NCBI GenBank assembly: GCA_907163375.1
Contig: CAJQUW010000597.1
Span: forward strand, 62,001 to 126,000
Source of the DNA: Prostheceraeus crozeri
Taxonomy: Eukaryota; Platyhelminthes; Polycladida; Euryleptidae
DNA length: 64,000 nucleotides
Direction of reading: 5' to 3'
Below the pieces are notes generated by a model. That model saw nothing but the letters and a program-made list of their open reading frames with translations, did no database searches and was not told the DNA's origin. A program made the position numbers and the translations under genes. Positions within the stretch are counted from its first letter, which is position 1, and every line of letters begins with the position of its first letter. Positions 25,701-35,659 of the stretch are shown here, one piece after another.

Positions 25701-25980
25701 CGTATTAACAGTTTCTGGTGCATTAATGTGACAACAAACAGTGAACATCTGCCAATATCCCTGATATTCTAACATAAACAAATATATATATATAAGATGA
25801 CATCGCATAATCATTCTGCACTGAGACGCATGAATTGGTGCCACTCAAATATACAATAGATAGTGATCAAAAGTTTTGCGAAATTATCTGAATCCTCATT
25901 TTGTGAATATCCAAATGCTCCGACAGCAACACTTTTGCCGTACAGGACTGAACGTGGAATATTGCTGATGCTTTCATTCG
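22779..25980. other. no recognisable gene
   Basis: About 3.2 kb of AT-rich sequence with a short (TA)n run near 25787. No coding region, RNA gene or element termini were recognised. The 3' end of the EMC8/9 mRNA must lie at its right edge. Confidence 0.45.
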
Positions 25981-25987
25981 CATGGGT

Positions 25988-26605
25988 TTAATATGCACCT
26001 GATGCGGGGGATGGCGAAGAAGATTCAAGCTTATCTACTTTATCGTTGATATTTAAGTTACTCCAACTCTGAGTTATATCATCCAGGTGGTTATCAAAGT
26101 CAACCAAAGACCTGGTTACACGATTTATGAGAAGATATTGTGTGTGCTTTAAGGTTGTGTCGGAGACATCGAACGTATCGGACTCTTTCCAATGATTATT
26201 TTGATTGGTATATAACGTTAATGCATTAGTCTCACATTCCCGACTAAGACGTCCATTATTCACAATAACTAAACAGCTGGGTGAGTGTGAGTGGTCACAT
26301 ATCTTATCAGCAATCTTCATCGCGACATGGTTGGGTTGGTTATCCTCGATGTGCTCGTTTGCTTGATAATAGCCAATAATTCGCAGCCCTCGAGTTTTGC
26401 AGAAAGAATCGATTTGATAAAAGGCAGCTTCAAGCATAGGACTGAGAGTCAGAGTCGTGTGGAACAAAGGCACTGCATCAACAATGTCTCTACTTTGACC
26501 TTTTTCTCCAAGTAAAATTCCACTGACTGCAGTATGCATATATTTCGAAGAATGTAAAATCACCTTCGCATATGCTTTAGTTTGTATTCTCCAATCGTTC
26601 GACAT
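25988..26605 (-). CDS. EMC8: EMC8/EMC9 homologue, ER membrane protein complex subunit
   Basis: A 205-codon frame matching EMC8/EMC9, the cytosolic MPN-fold (non-catalytic JAMM-like) subunit of the ER membrane protein complex that inserts tail-anchored and multipass membrane proteins. Family motifs run in order over the whole length: TKAYAKVILHSSKYMHTAVSG (about 8-28; only its start and end are diagnostic), DAVPLFHTTLTLSPMLEAA, IIGYYQANEHI (the most diagnostic), PNHVAMKIADKI, and near the end LVDFDNHLDDI. The length equals the usual 205-210 residues. The start is the ATG followed by TCGAACGAT at 26605. An ATG nine bases further upstream lies inside the likely acceptor (TTCTTCTTGTTGCAG|ATG), so it is not in the mRNA. 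The coding part has no intron. Candidate upstream donors are GAAAAG|GTAAGC near 27376 and ATGAAG|GTGAGT near 27477. Most invertebrates have one EMC8/9 gene, so the symbol stands for the pair. Confidence 0.94.
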   Translation of the reverse strand: MSNDWRIQTKAYAKVILHSSKYMHTAVSGILLGEKGQSRDIVDAVPLFHTTLTLSPMLEAAFYQIDSFCKTRGLRIIGYYQANEHIEDNQPNHVAMKIADKICDHSHSPSCLVIVNNGRLSRECETNALTLYTNQNNHWKESDTFDVSDTTLKHTQYLLINRVTRSLVDFDNHLDDITQSWSNLNINDKVDKLESSSPSPASGAY

Positions 26606-28084
26606 CTGCAACAAGAAGAATGCAAATCAAAAATACTTATCTTTGTCATGCAAATAAGACTGGAATGATGAAAGGATTATAGAGAATACTGAATATCAAA
26701 ATATCCCCAAAACATAATACAAAAATTTTCGTGCTTTTGCTTGATATTTAGACAATGGTCACAGCACTGCTTATCGAGTTTCCAACACAGGCAGCCAAAA
26801 CTGAAGCAGGATATCATTCATCATAAATGCACTGACATGTCATCAAAAACATACGATGAGCTGTACTTCGTTACACTGTACATCGATCGATATAAGGCGC
26901 AGGAAAACGAAGGCCCTTTCATTTTTAACTTTAACTTATTTTGTGATCGATCAATAAAACGTTTATCGAGAGAGCCCTCTTCGTTCTACCTTGAGCAACT
27001 CGGAAAGACGATGAGCTTAAATTCAAAGCGCGACAAGCGCCAAATTTGAAAAAAATCTCTTATAATCCTAACAATAACCGCTAGGGACGCTTCTGACTAA
27101 GTCGTTTGATGACAAGCATTTTAGAATCTATTCAGTATTTATCGTAATCAATCAAAAGTTCTGTTTGGATGGGAAACGCGATAATCACTATCATAGGTCC
27201 GCTAATATTAATCCGATAACTATGACTGGTACGATGAATTGAAATAAAAACATCATGCATGTGCAACACAACTGCTGTTCAGCTAAGCCTTATTTTCTCA
27301 ACGATAAATCGTCCTCTAGAAAATGTTTTCGTTCAGATCGCCTCCAGAACGACAAAAACATCACTGTAGATGCTTACCTTTTCAACCTAATTTAAAACAC
27401 AATATCTTGGTAACAAATTGCGTTCAATAGCATTCACTCTTCGATGCTGGAATGAAGCTAGGCTTTCTACTCACCTTCATGTTCTCTAATATTTATCATA
27501 AGCTGCGAGCAATTTTAAATAACACTGTTCATTCGCATTATTAGCTTAACGTTTGAAAACCGAGCTAGTTAACATTCTACTAACGAATCTACAATGAAGC
27601 GGTTACCCAAAAAGCTTTAGTCACTAGATGCAGGGTTGATCGAAACCTGCCCGGTGACTACTCCACCCGGGAGAGACCGGGTTGAACCCGGCTGCACCAG
27701 ATTTTTCACATAGTTCTTCAGAGATCACACGCGATAGTTGTAATTGGTTGCATGACACCAGTTCTGATTGAGAGTTTTACTTTTAGAAACACGTCATACT
27801 TTTCTAATGCATGAATGTCTTGCATGAAGCTCTCACCGAGTGGTCAGCCGGCGTATGCCACACCTGAATTGAGTAAAGAAATGACGGACATAAACATGTG
27901 TCGTGAGCTACGAACCACGAAAACCTGTGTGATATTCTTTAATGAGGTGGCTTATAAGCGACTAAACTATAACAACTTGGGATTTTTGTAGAGCGAACTT
28001 CAAGTAAAGATAGATCTATCTTCTTAGTAATTTCTGAATATTAATTATGCTTTAATTATCATCGTATTATCCTATTATTGCTCG
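26606..28084. other. EMC8/9 upstream flank
   Basis: Holds two donor-like sites on the minus strand that could end a 5'-UTR exon of EMC8/9: GAAAAG|GTAAGC near 27376 and ATGAAG|GTGAGT near 27477. No other coding sequence was recognised. Confidence 0.4.
27618..27710 (-). repeat. possible tRNA-derived SINE fragment
   Basis: On the minus strand there is a GC-rich island with GGGTTCAACCCGG (B-box-like), then CTCCCGGGTGGAGTAGTCACC and GGTTTCGATCAACCC. The base composition and two B-box-like sequences stand out from the AT-rich flanks, but no clear A box was seen. Could also be an unrelated repeat. Confidence 0.3.
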
Positions 28085-29265
28085 TGTTCTCGTCATGATC
28101 GTGTTGATGGAAGGAGAGGCCGTGGAGTCTGCCCATATTTTCACAATCACATTCGAGTCAAGAACTTGAATACTCCTGCAATAAAATGTCCTGAGTACTG
28201 TGAATGCCTGTGGATTCACTTACCTTCCTTTGACATGTTTCTGGGTCACCTGGCCTTTCCTATCCTCAATTGTTGCTTATTGTCAATTACATAGTTGATA
28301 GCTTTGATGTAATAAAACCATCGTCAAATGACAAATTGATCTAATCGGCGATTTACATGATTTACCAACTGAGGAGATTGAGACAATTCTGAATGTGAAA
28401 CAGCTTGTAAACTTCCTGACTAGAGGCAGTTCAATCCTCGATAAAATTTCGGTTGACAGTGAGTTGACTGAAAACTTCAATTTGCCTGTTGCTGCACCTC
28501 CTATCCCAAACTCGGGCCATCTGACTATCATATCAAGACCTTGGCATGTAGTAAATGCAAGAATCAGTCACTTTGTTGAAGTCCATGATTACCTGCAATC
28601 GAACGTCAATGTCTTCCTCGAGTCTTCGTCGCGTATCTTGGAAACACATGTAAAGTATCTAGAGTCAACCCTTGATGATAAGGTTACTTTTTTCTACGAT
28701 CATTTCAACGAAGCTCTAAACGTGTTTCCGTTTACGCATTTGCCTATTTGCGCAAAGGAAAAGCCATGGATGACTCCTAAGGAAGTCACTCATCAACAAG
28801 AAATTTGAAAACTTTCATCAGCGCAACTGTAGTATTTTTCATCCTTAAAAAAATTAAGCTAAATTTGAAATCCAAGCAGAATTGGGTGAATAAAATGACA
28901 GCAAAAGGATCAGGAATATGGAACGCAGTAAAAGGAATAAATCAGTCATCCTCTCAAACAAGCTTAGCATTGAGTTATGTAATAGACAGTTTTTCCAGTA
29001 CTAAAGAAGCTGCGAAAGCTATCAATCAAAGTTTCTCCTCAGTGTTTTCGCCATCGAAACAAGATAGTACTTTTGCTCATCATGACTCTAATGCGACATG
29101 GGATGTTGCACTTAGTGCACCGCTGGTTAACCAATTACTACGAGAATTGAATCCCGCATGTCATCAGGAAGTGGCGGTATAACTTCGTTTTTCCTGAAAA
29201 CTAGCCGTGACATTATAGATAAGTCCATAACGCATTTGTTTACTTTACCAACGTATCGCACCAAC

Positions 29266-32242
29266 TAGGGGCTTGGATTTCCCGGGATTCCCGGGAAATC
29301 TTGATGCGTTTCCCGGGATTCCCGGGAAAAATGTTAAAAGACTGTATCTGTATAAGTAAGTGATTTTGAGACAGGCACTATGTCTTTAGATGTAACCTTT
29401 ATGAAACTGTGAATACTGACGTCATCATTGAAATATTATTGTTTAGGCAAAACTAACTATTTAATATTATACAATTGTTTACTTAGATACAAAAATCACA
29501 TAGTTTTTAGTTTGCGTCCTTCAGTTTTGAGACTTATAGTGGCCTCTCAAAACGCACATGGCGTTTACACTTTTGTCGCTAAGATTAGATCTCAACTTGG
29601 TGATGAACAGGCCTGCTGCGGAAAAGGCTCGTTCCGACTCCACGCTCGTCGGGTGAATCGAGAGCAAGGCCATGTGAAGATTATTGAGATTATACGTTCG
29701 CTGCCCTGTCGCCTCGAAGACGGCGAATTCTTTGGAGAGAGCCGAATGTAAGTCGGCTGAAGAGATTGAGGAAGATTTGTGAAGCGTCTTCTCCAGTTTC
29801 TCCGCTAACGTGGGAGGCTGCATCTCCACGTCTCCTGTGTCTTTTTCTCCGACCGCGTTGTTTTCATCCGTCTACAATTCAAAAACAATGTTAAGTCTAT
29901 AGTTCATGACTTTAGGTACATTCGATTTTAGCGCCTTTCTTATCTCTATGTGTAGCTACTTGCCCACTTGAACAAAAATAAATTAAGCACCTCCCCATGA
30001 ATTACAATTGTGCTACAATTATGCTTGGTCTCAGTTTTTTGTCAAAAATTTAATTTTGCAATATTTGCCAACTCACTTTTTCTTCCATATGTGCTGTAAA
30101 AATCCGCGAAAGAAGTGACTTGGCCGACTGCAACATGCTCGTCTTGCTCGCCATCTTGAAATAAACTACGCCATTGTGCACGCTGGTAGGGTCATCCAAG
30201 TATTTCAGTAAACTGACGAGAATTGCCTGCCTCCTCTCCTCGACTCGGTTCACTATGGCGTCCCTAATCATACATGCCTCGTCTGAGTTTTGACTGTCTA
30301 ATTCTTTGACAAGGAAAGACAGGATGTTGTCTGCGGTAAGAAGCGATGCATCGCGGCGGTTCAAGGCATCCAGTGACACTTTCGCGGGTTCGAGTGCAGC
30401 CTCCAGTTCCTTAAGCCTTCGCAGCTCTGTTTCTGAGAGACCAAGGTCTGTACTGTCCAGGTCGATCAGCGCCTTTTCCACGGCCTTGTGCACTTTAAGC
30501 ACTCGTTGCACCATGGCCAATATGCTATTCCAACGTGTCGTCGTATCAAGTTGCAATGTCAGTTTTTTCTTGAATTCGGATTCGATGTGGCGCTGCAGGG
30601 TGTCATTGCGCAACGGCGACGCTCGGAAAAACCTGACAAGCTTTCGCGTTTTCTTTATCACTGCATGTAGGCTTCGGACCAGATGTGGCGGAAGGAGTGC
30701 ATCGTCAACTGCTGGAACAGCGCGGCCGTCTTCATTTTCCAAGTCTTCAACAAGTTCGTCGCCATCATCGTCCTCAGTCTCTTCCTCAGAGGTGTTGTGC
30801 AAGACCTCAACCTTCCGATAGATAACATCACAAATGGCCAAGTGGATGCTGTGGCTGTAACACTGCTGATGCTCAGTCCCTGTGTTGGACCCCATCTTCA
30901 CCATAACTGGAGCGCAGTCAGTAGTGACGCAAACGATGTTTTCAGACATTAACAGACCGTACTCAGTAAGACGGGCGTTGAGAAGGTCGAGGCACTTGTC
31001 TGCCGGAAAACTGCCGGGCATGCGAATCATGTCAAGATTCAGGAACTTCCCGCCTCCTTGGTGCACGTTTACGTTTTTACGTTCATGTAACGTCTATTGC
31101 TGGTGCTAGTGAACTCGTCGAGCGTTACGCTGAACCTCTCGCCCTTGGACTTTATCCTCGCCAAGTACTGGATGTGTTCATCCTTCACCTGATGGAACTG
31201 TTTGTGCACCATGTCCATGATAGCGCCTCCGCTCTTCGGCAGTTGATGACATTGGCTGCTCAGTGCTGATCGTAATGTTTTGCTGTGCTGGATCACAGCA
31301 ATCGGCATGCCATCTTCTGCCACTAGCTGTGCTACCTTCGCCTGTGTCGTCTCCTTCTTGACGAAGTTCATGAGCATACCTTGAGGAGATTGTATTGCCT
31401 TTGGAGTTACTGCCGACGGCAATACTGATGAGGACGACGATGAAGTTGACGGCATCGTGGTACTGGTTACCGATGATTTTGATGTAATAGTGCTACAGAT
31501 GTCGTGAATGGACTTCAAGTGACGAACAAGTCCGCTTGTTGAGCCTCCAGAGGTCGACAGGACTTTCTTGCATACTTTGCACTTGGCGTGCTCATTTCCT
31601 TCATCTTCAAAGTGCAACCAAACGAAAGAGTCTTTAGTTCTTTGTTTAGGCATGTTTTAGGCATTCAATGCCTGAAAAAACACAGCGAAAAGTGAATTTC
31701 TAGCATTATGGCAGTTATTCAATAAAATACGATGTCTACTTACGTCAGATGAGCCGTGATCGATCGGAGAAATTGAATGAACACTTGATTCGCCAGTACA
31801 AGAAATAAGCCAGCTCGTCGACAGTCGCTGGGAAAACCTCAGTTCTAAAAATAGTACGCTCTGTCGTCTAGAGCAAAGAGACTATGAAAGCCCTGTTTTC
31901 TTGAAACAATGGCCGAGAATATCTTTGGTAAAAATTGAGCCGCTCACGGCTATACGACTACCACTGTCCTTCGCTGTTTCTAACATATAAAATACGATTC
32001 CTCTTGGTCATCTGGCAGACATTTGTCATGATAAAACTAATGATTATATTGAAAGAATGTAGTATCAACCTCGATAATGTATGTGTTATTAATACTATGT
32101 TAGATACTGTATGTTTTAAAAAAATGGAATATGTTATTGGACAAAAGTTTTGATGTAATGACAAATTTCCCGGATTTCCCGGGAAATCGAAATTATTTTC
32201 CCCGGGAATCCCGGGAGTCAATTTTCCCGGGAAAAGGCCCTA
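29266..32242 (-). mobile_element. hAT transposon with BED-finger transposase, nearly whole (2977 bp)
   Basis: Flanked by the perfect 8-bp duplication GCACCAAC (29258-29265 and 32243-32250). Ends: TAGGGGCTTGGATTTCCCG on the left, and TAGGGCCTTTTCCCGGG on the complement of the right. Both subterminal regions carry four or five CCCGGG units in TTTCCCGGG contexts. The transposase gene runs on the minus strand with one intron. It is inserted in the broken LINE at 28085-33218. Flush duplications, intact ends and a single frame break suggest recent activity. Confidence 0.93.
29521..31653 (-). pseudogene. hAT transposase, BED zinc finger, two exons, one frameshift
   Basis: Exon 1 is 30077-31653; the intron is 29872-30076 (donor AAA|GTGAGT, acceptor TTGAATTGTAG); exon 2 is 29521-29871, phase 0. 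About 640 residues. N-terminal BED finger (residues about 8-50): WLHF, CKVC, HLKSIH. Catalytic core: TLDEFTSTSNRRYMN (first Asp), VTTDCAPVM (second Asp), CYSHSIHLA (C-x2-H), RWNSILAM (Trp), then in exon 2 TSVESERAFSAAG (Glu and the hAT dimerisation domain) and LRSNLSDKSVNAM. A perfect tandem 8-bp duplication at 31068-31083 (TTTACGTT twice on the plus strand) shifts the frame between RRYMN and HQGGGKF. Without it the two frames would agree. No other break was seen. Acts on its own ends; not a host gene. Confidence 0.92.
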
Positions 32243-33374
32243 GCACCAACCAATTGGAAGATGGCTGATATGATCCCTGTAACAGCTCATATCTCCCCAT
32301 CACCTCAGGAGTCGCTCAAGGCTCAATACTAGGTCCTTATTTCTTCTGAGTTTACATGAAATCATCGCAGTATGTTCAACCTTATTCAAAAATGTGTAAA
32401 TATGCTGATGACGTTGTCATAATAACTACTTTTGAAGATGGTAGTAATATTACTCAGGGCATCTCTGCTAAAATTGAAAATGCTTCATTCTGGTGTGAAA
32501 GTCGAGGGATCGTTTTAAATGAAAGCAAAAAGGAATCTCTTGATATTTGGTAAAAAGAAATGGTAAACCTTATTGTGATGACAGGCTTTCTTGTTCAGAA
32601 TCTTTACAGCTGCTTGCTGTTGTTTTTGACGAAAGTACTGGTTGGAAGTGCCATACAAAGTTTATTGCGAAGAAGGCAGCGATAAGAATTTGTATTTTTA
32701 AGTCAGCAAGAAAAATTACATCTGTGACTAAGCATGATCTTCTAGTCACCAGCTTATTACCAGTGTCTTAAGAGTACAACTGGCTGATATGTCGGTATCT
32801 GATTCCTTTTTACTGGAAAGAATTAGAAGGCGATGTTACCGCAATATTTGTGGAAGAGAGTGAGACTCAAAATGCCTACCATTGATCACTGATAGGAGAA
32901 CATCGAAAGCTATGAAACTATTTCGCTCTTGCTAAAATCCGTCATATGTGCTTCACAAATTTGTGCAACACGAATTGAGATATTCGAAAAAGCTCTTATC
33001 ACCTCTGTGTAGCACCAAGAAACGTGCTCAGTCTTTTTTTCCTTTCTGAACTCGCTTATATGAGAAATAACAAGAACTTTTAAGGTTCGCTTGATACAGT
33101 ACAAGTTTTTCTTCGGCTTTTAACTTACGTTGACTTAATGATATATGTTTGTGTGTATCTGTTTTTCTGTGAAGATTGATTTTCAGTCATTCAATAAACG
33201 CATCATTATTATTATTTCGAGATAGTTCACTGAAGTTGAAAATAGTAAATACAGCTATACTGCCGAGTAGATCCAGAACAATCCAAAAAAGTTAAAGAAG
33301 AAAGGAATAGATTTAAATAAATTTTTGACCGTGAATAGTGATGAAAACCGCCTGTTGTTTCAGATAAACGATTC

Positions 33375-33880
33375 ATGAAAATTTTGACAAGCTATGTTGT
33401 TTATAAATTTACAGTTGTTTTGATTATTCAACCCCCGGGTTTTTCCTCGAACATTTTCATCAACTGGGGAGACCAACCTATGATCGCTGCTCCCACTGTC
33501 GAAGATGTTCTCCGCCTGTTGAATGTGGAAAGAAACAACTTTTCGTGGTTGATCACAGATGCAGACCCATACATGTCCTCGGTCGGAAAATCTCTCAAGG
33601 CATTATTCCCAGGATTACAACACATGATTTGCGATGCCCATCTTCACAATTCAGCTATGCGTATCCGAAGGCATCTCTATACAATCGATGCACACATACC
33701 ATGTGTCAAAGCATCCGCGCTTAAAAACAAAGGTCGCATTCGAATGTTTAGGTCAGCTGGAATACCTTCTCCTCCCGATCCGATATTGACGAGATCGGGC
33801 ACGTGGCATCATGTGCCTTTTTTACTATGCCGAGCATCATATTTTCGTCACCAATATCATCAAAAGGAATTTTGGTAACA
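33375..33880 (+). pseudogene. fragment of another hAT-superfamily transposase
   Basis: One frame reads FINWGDQPMIAAPTVEDVLR, then WLITDADPYMSSVGKSLKAL (catalytic-Asp region), HMICDAHLHNSAMRIRRHL (C-x2-H), and ALKNKGRIRMF and IPSPPDPILTRSGTWHH, where the family has LTRWGTW. This order matches the middle of a hAT-type transposase of a different lineage from the two neighbours. No N- or C-terminal part and no ends were found, so the limits are only those of the recognisable homology. Confidence 0.55.
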
Positions 33881-34148
33881 CGAACTCAATAGGCCATCCG
33901 CTGCGATCGTTTAGCCACATACTTGTTGAGTGTATTCCGCTATTAGAGCGTGTTGAAAGTAGTACTTAATCGTCACATCAAGCTTATGGTCATCTTAGGA
34001 GTCTACACTTTGACGACGAATGCTGTGGACATGGTTCATACCAATATTTCACGTCAAAATCCCCTGTATTTCCCAGGTTTCCCAGGTGATTCCAAGATTT
34101 CCCAGGCGAACGATATACACAAATATTATTGTGGAGGTGCATGTGTAC

Positions 34149-35228
34149 CTGTAAAAATGCAATCTGGCTGATTCTTCGCTCAATCAGTGTACCCGAAAAG
34201 ATCATTCGGCTTCTACAACTCCTGCATTCAGACTCCCATAGCTGCGTCAGGGTCAATGGGGAAGATTCAACTTGGTTCCAAACTGAAAGTGGCGTAAGAC
34301 AAGGTTGCACAGCTGCACCAGAATTGTTCAATTGTCTGATTGATTACCTAATGAAGAAAGTTGACGACCAGATACAGGGAGTTCAGCTGGGTAGCTACCG
34401 ACTAACGGATCTCGAATTTGCAGATGACACTGCTCTTTTCGCTCCTGATATGGATTCCCTCATTCAAGCCATCAACATCTACGTCAATGAAGCTTCGAAA
34501 TTGGGCCTCCAAGTCAACTACTCTAAGACAAAGTTAATGATGATAAGTGAGAGCACACCCCCACAGTCCATAGTGGTCAACAATCACATAGTGGAAGTTG
34601 TCCCAAACTTCATCTATCTGGGGTCGAAGATTAGCAGGCGAGGTGGTATTGACGAAGAACTGGCTCGAAGAAGAGCTCTAGCAAATGATGTGCTCAGAAG
34701 ACTTTGGAGACCTCTTTGGAGACATCGGAATATCAGCAACCGGACCAAAATGAGAATATATAACGCGAGTGTTCTTTCGGTTTTGCTTTATGGCTCCGAA
34801 ACCTGGCCTCTTTCCGCAACGCAAGGTAGAAGAACTATGGGCTTTGACAACCGATGCCAACGCCGAGTACTCAACATCAGATGGCAAGAGCGTATCACCA
34901 ACGACGAAGTGCGCAGGCGCACACTCCAACCGCCGTTACCACGTCTTCTAGCTCAACGGCGCATGCGTTGGCTGGGGCACATGCTCCGCATGCCTAGTGA
35001 ACTGCCAACGAAACGTGTGCTCGACTTCAATCCGACAGCGTCTGGATGGAGAAGACCTCGAGGGCGCCCACACACACGATGGATGGACGTGGTTGTCGAA
35101 GATCTCAATCAACTCGGTATCTCCATGGATGACGCATCGGAGTTGGCCCTGGACCGACCATCTTGGAGACGAATGGTGTCAAGAGCGGCCTCAACGCCTC
35201 ACAGGCACGAGTCATAGGCTGTAGGCAG
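34149..35228 (+). mobile_element. 5'-truncated RTE-like LINE inserted in the second hAT
   Basis: The open frame (stop TAG at 35215-35217) starts inside the reverse transcriptase: SVPEKIIRLLQLLH, ESGVRQGCTAAPELFN, LEFADDTALF (catalytic FADD), VPNFIYLGSKISRRGG, then the C-terminal SVLLYGSETWPLS, RRMRWLGHMLRMP and RPRGRPHTRWMDVV, ending DRPSWRRMV. This is the end of an RTE-like element with no break. The insertion is flanked by the 10-bp direct repeat GCATGTGTAC (34139-34148 and 35229-35238). The element ends only about 11 bases after the stop, matching the very short 3' UTR typical of such LINEs. N-terminal endonuclease and half of RT are absent through 5' truncation. Confidence 0.85.
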
Positions 35229-35659
35229 GCATGTGTACACAGAATATTTAAGTAGACAAACACGAGTATATGTAACCATCATTGTGTATTTAAGTCACAT
35301 TAAGGGAATACTCCATCTTGGCCCTACTCTCCTATTACATGAATATACCAAAATCTTATCAGCTATGGTACCAAAATGTCATCATCAGAAATTTTAATTT
35401 GATTCGTCTATTAACTCTTTTATTTATGAAAACAAAGGCGATTTTCTAGGAATGCAATTTCTGATACATAATACGAGCATGATCATTATGATATAGTTTG
35501 AATGTCAACCAATTCAGTCCACTCCTCTTCGATTCTCAGCTAGCTTCATCGCCACTGAAAGAAAAGATTACTTAATCAGAAATCTCGGCGACTTTTTTAT
35601 ATGTATCGTTAAGTTTTTGCAAAACTTTTGATTAAATTGAGACTTTCAATGTATCTTAC

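Larger units (their letters stand above)
28085..33218 (+). mobile_element. APE-type LINE (CR1/L2/Jockey-like), broken, split by a hAT
   Basis: Left part (28085-29257): end of the endonuclease (GRRGRGVCPYF, then YCECLWIHLPS), the linker VNFLTRGSSILDKI and PPIPNSGHL (the SDH motif is SGH), PWMTPKE, and SKQNWVNKMTAKGSGIWNAV. Right part (32251-33218): TNWKMADMIPV, then TSGVAQGSILGPYFF (RT block) and KYADDVVII, which contains the catalytic YADD. Between MIPV and TSGV about 100 residues of RT are missing. Several stops and frameshifts occur. The 3' end is AATAAACGC followed by (ATT)n at 33190-33218. The 2977-bp hAT at 29266-32242 sits between the two parts, leaving an 8-bp duplication. Confidence 0.8.

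Noticed and set aside
30306-31109. Plus-strand frames up to 171 codons opposite the hAT transposase.
   Set aside because: They are antisense shadows of the transposase gene, serine/arginine-rich for that reason.
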